From Blattamonas nauphoetae (taxonomy: Eukaryota; Preaxostyla; Oxymonadida): a stretch of 64,000 bases of DNA. The stretch spans positions 1-64,000 of the forward strand of contig JARBJD010000248.1 in NCBI GenBank assembly GCA_033064195.1. Reading direction: 5' to 3'. The position numbers and the translations under genes were made by a program. Each line of letters starts with the position of its first letter. Within the stretch, counting starts at the first letter, position 1. The notes under the pieces were generated by a model. The model made no database searches, had not been told where the DNA came from, and saw only the letters and a program-made list of their open reading frames with translations. Shown here one piece after another: positions 13,001 through 21,573 of this stretch.

Positions 13001-13538
13001 TTACCTCTTCGATGGAGAGGAGAATCTGTTTCTGAAGGCAGACGCCGAGAAGAGAACAGGAGAAACAGCAGACAAGCAGGATCCGCAGCAGCCGTTGGAG
13101 ATGCACCAACACCTCGCGAACATCGAGCAGAAGATTCGGGAGGAGGAGGGCCTGCGATGGGAAGCACCGGAAATGGAGTTCAGTGGGAAAGAGCACAATG
13201 CACACAAAGCGGCGGTTTTTAGCTTAGGCCTGATCTTGTGGGAAGTGGAGACTGGAATTGTTCCTTTTGTTGAGTACGACGCGCTGAATGCTCAACGCCA
13301 AGTTCGGATGGGAGTCAAGCCACCGACACAACAAATCGAGGACAGGAAGATGAGAGAGCTGATTTTGGAGTGTCTCGAACTGAACCCACAGGACAGGCCG
13401 TTAATCTCAACGATTCTGGAAGCATTTGTTGAAATGGAAAAAGAGAAGAAACAAGAGAACCAGCCAGCACCGAAGGAACAGACTCTGCAGACAGGAACAG
13501 CAGGACCAGTTGTGGACCTTCTCGTCTTCAACCCGTGA
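4074..13538 (+). CDS. Giant receptor-like surface protein A with beta-helix, repeated Ig-like modules, membrane helix and pseudokinase tail
   Basis: A 3154-residue intron-free frame. Order: signal peptide (residues 1-14, MLLTWISLLSFVNG); beta-helix region with GGAALSV, GGAVCYYGG, GGGAVMVY and GGGIAILY repeats (about 300-520); a long array of roughly 100-residue beta-rich modules, many opening with EPARI or EPSRI; one membrane helix (about 2817-2839, WWIPLVAGILVTISLVIILV) followed by a basic stop-transfer stretch; and a kinase-like C-lobe (about 2925-3125). In the tail, WEAPE, SLGLILWE and NPQDRP match subdomains VIII, IX and XI. The catalytic-loop region reads THLSPYAYLF instead of HRDLKPxNxL, with no DFG or glycine loop, so it is a predicted pseudokinase. 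It likely works as a type I surface receptor or adhesin. Paralogue A' lies inverted at 44553-53372. The ligand is unknown. Confidence 0.85.
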   Translation: MLLTWISLLSFVNGLIPPLHSNSNTFISLKDVLRDPTTPQETNSNDVLHWKLESHFYHAENLSLTSVQMVIEGDNTPLVHTSEITNPSTELKIVKDNVASVQHSDVLFILTNTSLALQSLVISAPNCGSIAQIDTSQLKLMNSEIVSNTLSSPFYVLSASGTLDVDIQFISCQHRSSQPGLLNPFVWLQCTKTDSISPSQASNLLNTDVQGHLSIAGLGLEFSTQLFLGRSGPLLLLPEMDPQNREEGSSSLDGASLRTTLISSTLSNVTSSTPFHPRLAPSPVCLSQTILGCSISHSADHLSGTTIRDMNLGGSLLCTNSSFAHCTVTAGQNYTQDDRIAYASSSVTSLTFSFCTFRHMTMTTTAHLGGAALSVYNTQATLTVSDSSFLNCTATGTDVDGGAVCYYGGAPSGTPQYKSISLTRNSFVSCSTTDGGGAVMVYYYASPTVSACSFHKNSAGRGGCFAVQNVTQIIAINCSLSQNTAKCGGGIAILYAIPFTLTDLAFRENTATDRTHSTDYYFQYADNNAFPTSSYTRCDSSSSHPNGYFEEVKVSSSKYIPLIDTVFTVSGFSVSHSETTTIVINTTAAVKGVMSVLISGGLVPRLAFVTFSSTGSTSGTGTTTTSVLPSETRYWPEITTILAYKLEESIFIADSSLTDSNTAQIVLNGLKLTAGSYSMLVKDPTGTQTNITLSFSNSTTLTASATLYPIGTAKLKYGTTYTIKKVSRGTTSIVVTSDLSFKIPDEPTRIVGIWGELDTSGNTTKIVVRGRQIPQGTYTLKLDSSSGPSFEVSFSDAVSEERNSSIASVSIFGDQPVLSFNTTYSIFSLTSTLTPFTSILIDANPNSFRITEPSRITNVTMGALTGALKDSATLSMTGRALTPNTDYKMHLTGLPKTSSSTATNTEADIRTVTMRTESSVPSQSVSKVVEFYPHSSADLLFGYEYSVDSVSLGGSTLVQNSGLSFFTPDEPARLSSIESCSLTASKDGVIVIVKGFALKQDTIKMIVTSSDGREIESDGKIEVKTSSECWIRFKTSWEESTTHLEFLKTYTLNIGKGGSNELIITPDLSFTLPSGPIVASISAPLTCSSSSFAVEIVGTDLPIESGFTVELVGGLSFLVDFDSATTGNGTISASLPGQIQFNTDYSVKSVTKGDRKMKCDSVSFMTPLGPTLVDVKAALNTSNINNVIVTLESVRMPVGEMTLTVQEDSTTAIPLTVSFVSSEVGSVEVVVFGGSSLKYGTTYKVVSLTSSSLHSSLDGTITFKTPATPPRIKTASCSLVGEWKRDGEVVLTGEAFPAGTPFSISVDEIDETGVVIPGSTPIILSDRFGGVIGDAALTTHTLSIPLFPVPKLMKYSRRCRITSLSISTVPTAVEQTATFKVPTEPARVVGIWGSLSVSGNSTNIVVRGRQIPQGTYTLKLDSSSGPSFEVSFSDAVSEERDSSIASVSIFGDQPVLSFNTTYSIFSLISTLSPFTSILIDANPNSFVVSEPSRITSVTIGALTGALKDSATLSMTGHALQTNTIYSLCVKGTNRSNSSETHNTTLSITSASSTPSASGSASITLYPINVGILRFGYSYSVTSVAQGVTPILLNSGVSFTTPDEPARIVGIWGELDTSGNTTKIVVRGRQIPQGTYTLKLDSSTGPSFEVSFSDAVSEERNSSIASVSIFGDQPVLSFNTTYSIFSLTSTLSPLTSILIDASPNSFRITEPSRITSVAIGSLSATMKTEAMLTMTGRALEAETSYTFQLKGLPKSTSSTTNADPHFKTLSITSSSTSPYDVGSLPVVLYPSDSADLLFGYTYTVQSVTLDGTPLLLNSGLSFTTPDEPARISSIKTVSLASSKNAIVLTLAGFALKQDSISIIVKSSTANTISSDGVVSVTSPTECTITFRANWVENNTHLQFLKEYTLSGSSGGSELLIDENLSFSAPTGSIVTSLTAPAECTSSSFVVAVAGTDLPIKSDVTLELVGGLSFTVDFNSSTTGQGSIQASLLDQIQFSTKYAVSSVTKDEMIVKSDGVTLQTPLGPTLTNVSSALDASNINNVVLTLTSLRMPRETFTLTVCEDGSSVQILLPVTFSSQIEGKSVVVVHGGTTLKYGTAYTVISLTSSTLRCSLNEPITFTTPPAPPRIHTASCELVAPSKRSGEITLVGDAFPAGEDFSISLIEIDEHDDTVFGSSSITLHSTFDGDSGGPALSSQNLTVLLSPLPQQLKYSSRYRVTAFSIPDVLCAVEDTAIIDIPAEPIRLEDLQPLLASSLETVSVTLIGRRFDIGTFTANLQIQSPSQGAQFDIGCERVSDTQLVLTLPISTADASSVKFGDVVSVVSLKNGSMAAIQHCSSFTVPHPPRVDTATFSFSTDTNTSFELTLDGTDLHPDTVCSVLLDSNHSFEIVILNSSTGVSTEMALGWPDTLQYSTKYRIVSIKNKDTDGVVFVGDSLTFTTEKNPRRIIVFCDSASTDSSRLCGCEDRPCSSMDSAWRTAMNVEAKDISIRINLNATLSSPVICLSQGILVIEKGTSTEPKLFVPSSATMGEKGLIEITSGLIEFRDVDVIVESLLSSFVLLFASDCSVVLKDGSIVGKALPSNSPVDELVCEWETGVLQLSHCTTDITETVLSHLPQGAVSMKGGKLTIISSTFFDNSPDLESFPSVRQNVRCVEEGVVEVGSLHGGDGTGDHPSAWISATNCKVGGAEAKQESSFFIPTLSSASSKSTFNKKEQTFTVRIEGKTLIPCGLFLEVFEVGKDKKEGKALLLPLSLDSTASFTETTVSLVVPQMSISSLSSSLELRGRLSFGEAKTSESFVVRMSSSDKMAQSFVNSMKWWIPLVAGILVTISLVIILVLCWRRRQKKKNEADQTPKAELQEIDIEKMEMPDNDILVHKTSARVVTTAGMERAETSTLNPSSSTQNRTAQADGQTVVRCSETVDVRVVRQTHTLYQRLHPNTIQFHTKFGLQHRIVVGLSQLLKTKPHSTILTHLSPYAYLFDGEENLFLKADAEKRTGETADKQDPQQPLEMHQHLANIEQKIREEEGLRWEAPEMEFSGKEHNAHKAAVFSLGLILWEVETGIVPFVEYDALNAQRQVRMGVKPPTQQIEDRKMRELILECLELNPQDRPLISTILEAFVEMEKEKKQENQPAPKEQTLQTGTAGPVVDLLVFNP
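6316..9195 (+). repeat. Near-identical internal modules of gene A (three GIWG units)
   Basis: A roughly 310-bp unit encoding IVGIWGELDTSGNTTK through the FGDQPVLSFNTTYSIFSL strand occurs three times, at about 6316-6630, 8224-8540 and 8881-9195, almost base for base. Copies two and three are spaced 657 bp (219 residues) apart. Paralogue A' has only two such units, which accounts for most of the length difference (3154 against 2939 residues). This suggests recent duplication or homogenisation of modules inside the gene. Confidence 0.8.
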
Positions 13539-14210
13539 CCGACTTGATTCGAGAATCGGTCATTCACTTCACAACAAACACCCACCTCACAATCGAGTGA
13601 TACTCTCTTCATTTTCACTCGCGGAATCCACGTCACCTCACCTCACCCCCCCTCACAAGTGTCCCCACTTTGGACACTGCACACTCTGAACACTTCCTCA
13701 TCAAGCACATCTTCATCTCAACCGCGCATCATGTCTTTCTTTTCTCAAAGAGTATTATTGTCACAAGCTTGCCCTCTCTTCATTCGACAGCAGTCTTACT
13801 CTCCTGATCGTTCGGATGGGTTCTTCGGTTCATGACTGGTTGAGATCTCAGCGATTCTTTCACACCACTCGCTTTTCAAAGTCTGTTCTGTTCTGTCTTT
13901 CTTCTTCAATGAAGTGTACGTGTTGGCTGACATTTCCTCATTTGTGGGGCACTGGTCCCCCATTTTCACGCTCTCTGATTGTCTTCAATTCGGGACAGTT
14001 GGTCCATTTCTCAAATCACCCACTTCGCACGTCATCTCTTCATTTCTCTTTCACCCAAGCTGTCTTAATTCGTTGGGTTTCATTCATTGTAGATTTCACT
14101 CTCGTTGTCCGGAAATGGATGGAAGAACAGCTGTTCGTGAAAACTGGTCGAAGAAGAGTGATTCATATTCTCTCGAAAACGTTCAGGTTTAAACAGCATG
14201 GGTCAAAACC
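13539..14210 (+). other. Gene A downstream region, conserved in the inverted copy
   Basis: No gene is supported. The first roughly 580 bp match, inverted, the downstream region of A' (about 43950-44550). A short frame around 13960-14100 (GQLVHFSNHP, RWVSFIVDF) is shared by both copies, but overall DNA similarity explains it and no start or splice pattern supports a protein. Confidence 0.5.
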
Positions 14211-16168
14211 ATGTGTGAAGATCCTCTATTTGAGTCGATCACCGAAAATATATCTGCAGGTGGTTTTTCACAAGTCAACACTTCCGTTTCCAGTCGAGAA
14301 AACCCTAAGGCGACTTCAGTCCAACAGTTACTTGATTTGTCATCTGAATCACGCTCCTCCCAAGGAGATCCACCAAACTATTTTAACCCTTTCAAAAATT
14401 ATCCCCAGAATCAGTCCAACACTCCCGGGACAACCTTATTTTCATCATCACAAAGTCTTGCGCAGAACGATCATTCATCATCAGGAACTTTATCATCACA
14501 ACAGATATATCCTCATCAACAACTTTTTCCTGATTCGAACCTCGACTGCTCGGCACCCAAAGTTCCATTCTCCCCCATATCATCAAACAATCGCGATTCA
14601 CGACTTCTCTTCATCGAGATCAATTCCCATCTCTATTGTTGCGGAGATCTCGATAATAGCTTCTCTGTGACCACTGACAATTTCATCATTAGTTGCAATA
14701 TCACACAGATTGGCAAACGCCCTCAGGAACACTTCATTCAAGCTACCAAACAAATCGATCCCGATTTTGAACAATCTTTTGACTCACACGGGGTAATCGG
14801 CTCAGGTGTTAGTATGTCTTTAATTTGATGTTACAGTTGTTCTCTCAGTTCATGAAATACCACACAAAACCGTTATGATTCCATTCCATGACATCGATCG
14901 CGTGTCCATCAAGCACAGTGATAACCTCAATTTCTCTGCCAACCCTCAGTTTCACCAACATTCAAACATTCTTGACGTACAAAACCAGGACATTGTGACG
15001 CGCTTTGAGATCACTCTGAACCAAACACTTTCGAAAGTTCCTAATGCAAAGAACCAGAGGGCGGCGGCGACCACTGACTCCCATAATCTGTTGTCTTTCG
15101 AAAAGTTGATTCGAAAAGATTTTTTCCCCGAAGAGCCCATCGACAAGGTTCGACAGATCGACAAAGTCAAAATCTTCACGACAACGACGAGATCTCAAAT
15201 GCAAGAGATCATTCAGCGAATCACGGAGCATATTGGGAACAAAATTCAGATTGAAGCCACACCACAACTGGCATTCATCCCAAAATTGTTACATCCACCG
15301 AGCACAAACATGACTAAACCTCACCCGAATGACACTTCGGGTTCAATAGTCACACCATTAACTCCTAAACAACAAAAGGCTCCGAAACCTCCGACCGTAT
15401 CAAGCGACCAAGGATCGGCAAAACCATCCACATCGCGACAGGAATCAAACAGGACAGTTCAACCCGCAAATCGTCAGCAATCACGTCTGTTTGCGATTAA
15501 ATGTGGGGATTATTTTCTGAGCGGCGGACGTCTTGAAGAAAGCTTCTCTGTCAACAAAAACGGCTTCCAGCTCAAATTCGACTTCTCACAAAGTACGGAA
15601 GCACCTCACAAGGTCTTAATTGACGCAGCATTGTGCTTCGAAGAGGGTTTCAAGGAATCTCTTCAACAATCCATGACCGAAAGAATGACATGTCCTTGTA
15701 TGTAGTTTGCCCCCTCTCACTCTCTCCCAAGTCTCTCCAAGCCAACCCATCGACATAGCAATTCCTTTCAATGGCATCAGCGCCATTTATGTGACGCAGT
15801 TGTTCCCATCAAATCCAGCTGAACGGAAAAGTTTTGATGCTACTCTTCCGAACGATTCAGGAAAGACGACATACATCATAGCAATATTTCAAATAACCTT
15901 AAATCCGGTTATCAACCAAATTTCGAGGAAAACGGGTCCCATCACGATTGTGGAATTCGAGAACATTGCCAAGCAGGATCTCACAAAGTCTTCGAATGAT
16001 GGCAAAATCAACGACACACAGTTGAGGACAGTCACACTCTTCACAGCTGCTAAAATTGGGAAAATGAAAGACTACTTAGATCTCATCAACAAATATTTTA
16101 AGGGCACGCTTCAGACGGAAGAACTAGTCCATGATGCGATAAAATCTCGATCACGTCTTGATGGGTAG
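14211..16168 (+). CDS. Two-domain protein of unknown function, three exons
   Basis: Exons 14211-14805, 14849-15697 and 15732-16168, with introns of 43 and 34 nt, close exactly in frame to 626 residues. The protein holds two copies of an unrecognised domain, each split by an intron at the same place. The first half has LFIEINSHLYCCG..SFSV or LFAIKCGDYFLSGG..SFSV strands. The second half has MIPFHDIDRVSIKH or AIPFNGISAIYV, a FEITLN or FQITLN strand, then FE-L-KxD, a FTxxK segment and a C-terminal helix. Linkers are Ser/Pro/Gln-rich. The first part looks like a small beta-barrel or PH-like fold, but that is a guess. The inverted arm carries a single-domain relative at 29794-31306. No signal peptide or membrane helix. 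The start is the first ATG in frame; an upstream exon cannot be excluded. Confidence 0.7.
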
Positions 16169-16326
16169 TTCTTGATCAGAAAACGATTATCCTCTGTGTT
16201 CGTTTCTTTTCTTGTTTTTTGGTTTCTCACCTCAAGTCGTGGAAACACGTTTTGAGGATTGAACAGACAGTTTCGGAAGAAGAACAAAAGGGTGAAGTGA
16301 AATCGGCCCTTTCCGCGAGTCCAGGG

Positions 16327-16875
16327 TCAGTACGCCACGTACTCCAGCTTCCCATGCTTCTCCCACTTCCGCGAGTGCAGACCAGGCTCCTCCTTCAAAT
16401 TCGACACCGCCGTCCGCTGCACACTGTTCGTCCACTCCGTCGTCGCCTCCACTGCCACCCCGTCCCCCACATACACTCCCACATGCCCTTTCTTCAAAAG
16501 AATCTCCCCACGCTCCAACGTCGAGAACACCGACGACAGACCCTTGCAATGCCCCGCCATCTGCGCCCCTGTCATGTCTGGGATCCCCCCTGCCCCGTAA
16601 ACCGCCCCTCCGTTCACATGCCCGCTGTCTCCGCGCCATCCCCACAGAATCCCCGTCACCACCCCCGTGTCGTCAAACCCGAAGTAGTTCTTCCCCACCA
16701 CGCTGTACAATCCCGCCACACGCTTGTTTGTGTACCACGACGGGTATTGCTTCTGCCGCTGACGGATCAACGTCGTCGTCACAGGCGAGCCGAATGTGTT
16801 CAGCATGAACACTGTCTTGTAGTTCTCCGCAATCTTCAGCGCCGCTGATGCAAGAGCTAATGCACTGAGCACCAT
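16327..16875 (-). CDS. NlpC/P60-like protein, catalytic Cys apparently replaced (left copy)
   Basis: 182 residues, single exon, starting MVLSALALASAALK. The layout follows the NlpC/P60 group known from gut bacteria and trichomonads, where these cut bacterial peptidoglycan: YPSWYTNKRVAGL, then GFDDTGVVTGILWGWRG, GGAVYGAGGIPDM, GEILLKKGHVGVYVGDG, WEKHGKLEYVAY. Family members have DC followed by a Gly-containing turn where this protein reads FDDTG, so the nucleophilic Cys appears to be Asp. The only Cys is in MAGHCKG, not at the nucleophile position. The His of KGHVG is present. Either the protein is a non-catalytic binder or my alignment is wrong. It was probably acquired from bacteria long ago (inference). 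Identical in protein to the copy at 29098-29646. Confidence 0.8.
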   Translation of the reverse strand: MVLSALALASAALKIAENYKTVFMLNTFGSPVTTTLIRQRQKQYPSWYTNKRVAGLYSVVGKNYFGFDDTGVVTGILWGWRGDSGHVNGGAVYGAGGIPDMTGAQMAGHCKGLSSVFSTLERGEILLKKGHVGVYVGDGVAVEATTEWTNSVQRTAVSNLKEEPGLHSRKWEKHGKLEYVAY

Positions 16876-17083
16876 TTCTGATTTGGGTCAAGGTTCGTTC
16901 TTGCGAATCTTTGTTCAAACGAGCTGTGAACGTGTGTGATGTTTTGGAGGAGTCTATACGACCGAGCAAGACAAGGGGTAACAATTTCTACAGATTCATG
17001 GATGTTCCATGAACGGTTTCGATTTAGCTGAGTTGCGTTGAGAAATCAATGAAAGTTTGGTCTGATCGAGCTAAAACGCAATA

Positions 17084-17476
17084 CAGTCCTTTTCAAAAAG
17101 ATGTTCAACTGGTTCAAAAAGATGGCTGATCGACACGATACCCTCGCCCACAATACTGATTTTCCTCTTCTGACCACTTTCCACCCCTGACTCATCTCTC
17201 GTTTTAGAATGCCTGCATGGACAGATAGTGACAAAAAAGATGGTCTGTCTTATTTTTCGCCAAAAATGTGCACATTTTGTCGAGATTTTCAGCATTTTCA
17301 TTTTTTTCATCATTTTGCTCTCATCCTTCTTCTTTCTTTCAAATAGAACAAGATCCTTCCTCCAATTGAGATCTTATTTGGTGAATCGCTGTTTTATCAC
17401 TGATAAAGTCATGCTTTATTAAATTTCGATCTCGTCCATTCAGCCGTGGCAATTTGGAATGTATGTCAATTGTTTG
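17084..17476 (+). repeat. Left terminal inverted repeat of the MITE
   Basis: Pairs with 18516-18929 almost perfectly. A 64-codon frame (17228-17422) recurs identically inside the right repeat (18570-18764), showing very low divergence. It starts with two 21-bp subrepeats containing TTCAAAAAGATG. Confidence 0.85.
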
Positions 17477-18515
17477 CTCTATTCACAGAGGTTCCCATCC
17501 TCGATTCGTCTGTTCGGCGCAGATCCAGATGGTCCGGTAGTTTTTAAACGGACTGCAGACTGTTCTGGACTTTTCTAACACCCGTCGTGCCCATCTTTCA
17601 TCGTATAGCCACTATCGCGTTTTCATTAGGTTTCTTGGTTTATTCTCATCATTACATGCAGTCATCTCGATCATGCTTTGTGTGTTCTATAGTATTCCTC
17701 GTGTTCCCATCTCGACATTGAAAATAAGTCATATCATTCCAAGTATCCATATTCATGCTTGCTTTCACGGTTAGTCTCGTTCATTCTCTTTGATTAATCT
17801 CCTCTCTATATTTTTCTTGCAGTTTTATGACATATCAATTCAACAACTGTCACTTCACGAAAGAAGATGATCTTGTCATTTGAAAAGTCAGAAACGCAAA
17901 TAAAGTTAAATCAAGATGGAAATGAGTGTCTGTGTTGGGACCAAGAAATTGGATCGACAAGAAAAAATGTTTCAAGGAGAAAAGAGATCAGAAGGTATTG
18001 AATCGAAATGTTGAACCGTATCGATTTTATTTTCCCTTTTGACATAAAAAATGAAGATGAATGATAATTTTTGTCAGAAAAAGTACAAGTTACATCAAAC
18101 ATCAAGTGTGCATCTAAAGATCTGGATGAGGATCTCGTGATGTGACTGTTTTGAAACAAGCAGGGAGTGTAAGAGCGATGAAAATGAGTGAAGAGAATAC
18201 ACGAAGAGACTGACCGTGTTGGATTGTGAAATGAAGTTCTATGAGGGATATTGGCAGTGTATTGAGAGCTTTGCGGATACAAGCATGCAAGTATTGGACA
18301 ACTGATTGTTTTGCCAAAATTAGTTGAGAGATCTATATTAAATGATGAGCATAAAAGAGAAAACATGTGAAAACCAGATTAAGGACGATGACGAGAGAGC
18401 GTCAGAACGAGAGTTCATCAACAGATTGCGAGTTTGATGTCACATTAGAACGGATGAAAGGATACGGGGAACTGTCTACATACAGGGCGTGCAATAGAGA
18501 AGTATGAGAAAAGAA

Positions 18516-18929
18516 CAAACAATTGACATACATTCCAAATTGCCACGGCTGAATGGACGAGATCGAAATTTAATAAAGCATGACTTTATCAGTGATAAAA
18601 CAGCGATTCACCAAATAAGATCTCAATTGGAGGAAGGATCTTGTTCTATTTGAAAGAAAGAAGAAGGATGAGAGCAAAATGATGAAAAAAATGAAAATGC
18701 TGAAAATCTCGACAAAATGTGCACATTTTTGGCGAAAAATAAGACAGACCATCTTTTTTGTCACTATCTGTCCATGCAGGCATTCTAAAACGAGAGATGA
18801 GTCAGGGGTGGAAAGTGGTCAGAAGAGGAAAATCAGTATTGTGGGCGAGGGTATCGTGTCGATCAGCCATCTTTTTGAAACAGTTGATCACATTTTTGAA
18901 CCAGTTGAACATCTTTTTGAAAAGGACTG
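18516..18929 (-). repeat. Right terminal inverted repeat of the MITE
   Basis: Inverted partner of 17084-17476, longer by exactly one 21-bp subrepeat (the ACAGTTGATCACA unit near 18880-18900). It ends GGACTG next to TA. Confidence 0.85.
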
Positions 18930-19058
18930 TACTTGGCTCTCTAATGATGTTTATGTCAGATTCTGCTTCATTTTCACACAAAAATCTTGCCTCATTTTTG
19001 TGAAGCGAAGAACATAGAATAAGTGGAGTGAGCGAGTGAAGGAAAAGAAGATGAAAGC

Positions 19059-21369
19059 TTAAATGGCGTGGGCATATCCCTCGTCGGTGGGAGGAGCAGC
19101 GTTTCTGATGGCCTTCATGATCATCGCCTGGAGGATGTCTGCATCCTCAAGCAGAGGAATGTCCAGCCGGTTGTAGCACATGTGCCCCTCGGGCATGACG
19201 GGCTGCCTCGTGTTGAGTGCCTGCATGTTGAACCCCCCGACCCTGTCCATTTGGGTCCTTTTGAGGTCCTTGAAGCCGGTCGGAGGGGCGTTCGTCAGTC
19301 CCGTCCCGAGTCGAAGGATTTCCTGTCGAATCGTGTTCGACGAGCGGTCCACAACTGTCCAGAAGGCAGCGATCACTTTTTCGTTCTTTCGGAGGGTTTC
19401 ACAATAATACGTGTTTTTTCTCCAATCGGCAACATCAATCTCGGCCTTCCCACACACCTCGAGCTCCAGCTCTTCTGGGCTCAGGAGACGGAGGACATGC
19501 TCTGGAACAAGCGCGTGGAGTTCCGATCGCATCGCTGTCAGGAGTGGTGTATAATAGTTCAACGTCACCAAGCTCGCCAGGTCAACATAGTCGGCAATAT
19601 CACACTCCAGCACACGCTCGTTCCCCCCGCCTGGGATGAGGTCGGCTGTCGACCCGTCGGGAAGCGTGCAGGTCCATTTTGGGGCAGCCTCGTCGATTGC
19701 TTCCTGGTTGAATGTCCGCATCTCTTCCATGTTGTTGTACATCTTCTGGTTCACGTACTTCAGATCCGACGGTTCCATGGGGAGGCCTTGGAGCTGCTTC
19801 CAGATGAATGGGTTGAACCGGAACGGCACGTTCAGCCGTTCCAGCAGCGCCTTTCCCAGAATCAGCCCCGCAAACTTGTAAATCTGAAAGTATTCCGGTG
19901 CTTGATATTTTGTGCCGCTCGAAATGGTCAGCTTGCCGTCGGGGCTTCCGTCGTTCCAAAACAGGCCAAGTTGCGTAGGGTCGATGAGTTTCTCGACAAG
20001 TTTGGTGAAGAACCAGCGCTTGATTCCATTCACGTCAACTGCGTTCGTCCCCTCCAGCATCACGTAGAACGGTTCGAGGATTTCGGCGCGCGTCTTCTGA
20101 TACATCACCACCATCGATTGCTCAATGTTTGCATCGCTCGGAAAGAGGACTTTGCACGATCCGATCAGTTTCACCGGCTGGATCGCGGAGAGGGCGTCCA
20201 GGAACTTCTGTCTTCTCGTCGGATACGGATCCGTGAAATGGGACGAACGCGGAACCACTGGTGGAGGTCGAACTCTTGCTTTTGGTGCGGCAGACGATTG
20301 CTGGAGAGATGGGCGGTATTTGGAGAAGCACGGCTCTTTCAGCAGCGTCTCAGCATTCGGCCGCTCATTCGCGTCCTATCAAACAATAAAATAAACAAAT
20401 CAGGCACACAAAGGTCAGCATCTTTCCAATGATGTCACGAAGTGTGGGAGGGACTGAATCAGGTATGGGAGTGATTTTCCGGCGTTGAATCGCAAAATAA
20501 ATTTTATACGCGTTTTTCTGTGGAAATGGGAACTGTCCCGACGCCAGCTCATACATCATGACACCAATCGACCAAATGTCAATTCGACCGTCATATCTGG
20601 AAAATGAAAAGGGAACAAAGGAACGAACACAGGTCTTTCTTCCAGAGTCTCTGGGGCACGATAAATACTGAACAATAATGAGCAAGAAGAAACAGCAAGA
20701 CCTGTCAGCTTTAAACTCGTCATTCGCAGTTTCTCCATATTCACAATACGATTGGTGGAACAGATCAGCTGAGAGAATGAATGACAGAGGATCTCAGACA
20801 GAATTTGGCTGGACCATCACGTGGAACATAAATGTAATACGGAGCCAAGTGTCGGTGCACGATCTCCGCTTTGTGCAGAATGTCCAGCCCTTGCAGAATC
20901 TGAGCAATCAGTTTCAAAAGTTCCTGGTAAGAAGTATTCAATGTGCCAAAGGGACAAAACACACTTCCTGACTCCACGGGCGTCCATTGCGAGCTGCATT
21001 CAGTCGTTCCAAATTCGTCTCGGGGTCCACATCCATCAGAGCTTCATACGTCCTGTCAATCATCCCTGACCGGAAATATTGAACAACTGCCGCGGCTGGA
21101 GCACGTGAAACATCCGATCTTTCATCCTCCAATTGTGAGAGGAAGACCTGATCAGGATTGTGTCGATATCGAATCACTCGTGGTGTCGTCTCGCTTGTCA
21201 GTTTACAAGCTTCCAGCGTGAACTTTTTGTTGGTGTGGATAGCAAATAAAACATCTAAAATAATGAAGTGCAATGAAACTCAAGGCACACCTCTTTCTGA
21301 CATTTCTGGTGGAACGATCCGACCGTGATAAGTTTTTTCACCATTACTGCACATCAAAACTTCTCTCAT
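19059..21369 (-). CDS. Pseudokinase-HECT E3 ubiquitin ligase fusion
   Basis: The last exon (20375-19059, 438 codons) begins with the end of a kinase C-lobe (DANERPNAETLLKEPCF) and runs without a stop into a full HECT domain: GIKRWFFTKLVEKLIDP, YFQIYKFAGLILGKAL, LRLGTGLTNAPPTGF, then MPEGHMCYNRLDIPLLED with the catalytic Cys codon at 19176-19178. Upstream exons give RYDGRIDIWSIGVMMYE, IYRAPETLE, IVHRHLAPYYIYV and an N-lobe segment LFAIHTNKKFTLEACKL. HRH replaces HRD, so the kinase part should be inactive; splicing can give KFSDL at the DFG position. Clear introns: 20376-20409, 20994-21049 and 21255-21290. The joints near 20600-20830 are less certain. The first exon is taken from the ATG at 21369; an extra exon to 21573 is possible. 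A related HECT gene starts at the right edge. Confidence 0.8.
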
Positions 21370-21573
21370 CTACACTTTTTTGATCATCACGTGATGTACA
21401 ATCGGATTGAAACGACCAGAGAAATGGAGGGAAGCAGCGAAAACTCCTTCAAAGGGGAGAAAGCGCAGTTTGAGGATTGCTATACTGCCCGACACGACGA
21501 CCTGATCCGGCTGTAATTTTTGCTTTTTGATAGAACAAGTGAGAGTTGAGAGTTCCTTTTTCTCTCCCATCAA

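Larger units (their letters stand above)
17084..18929. mobile_element. Non-autonomous Tc1/mariner-like element (MITE) with long terminal inverted repeats
   Basis: The 1846-bp element is bounded by TA on both sides (17082-17083 and 18930-18931). Ends begin CAGTCCTTTTCAAAAAG, much like Tc1 family ends (CAGT, then a CAAAAAG box). The terminal inverted repeats are 393 and 414 bp, and the right one carries one extra 21-bp subrepeat. The roughly 1.04-kb interior is AT-rich with no recognisable transposase. The inverted arm keeps the same flanking sequence around a single TA at 28891-28892, which is the empty site. The element therefore inserted after the arm duplication. Confidence 0.85.
4074..19056 (+). 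repeat. Left arm of a large inverted duplication
   Basis: Gene order surface gene A, unknown two-domain gene, NlpC/P60, inner flank; mirrored at 28765-53372. Coding DNA of A and A' aligns over nearly its full length, and intergenic DNA behind the surface genes and around NlpC also aligns, so this is segmental duplication rather than parallel gene families. Confidence 0.8.

Noticed and set aside
17911-18366. 151-codon frame inside the MITE as a transposase
   Set aside because: Ser/Phe-rich, lacks any DDE or helix-turn-helix motif; AT-rich chance frame.
19068-20432. 454-codon open frame antisense to the pseudokinase-HECT gene
   Set aside because: Mirror of a strongly conserved HECT domain on the other strand; no motifs of its own.
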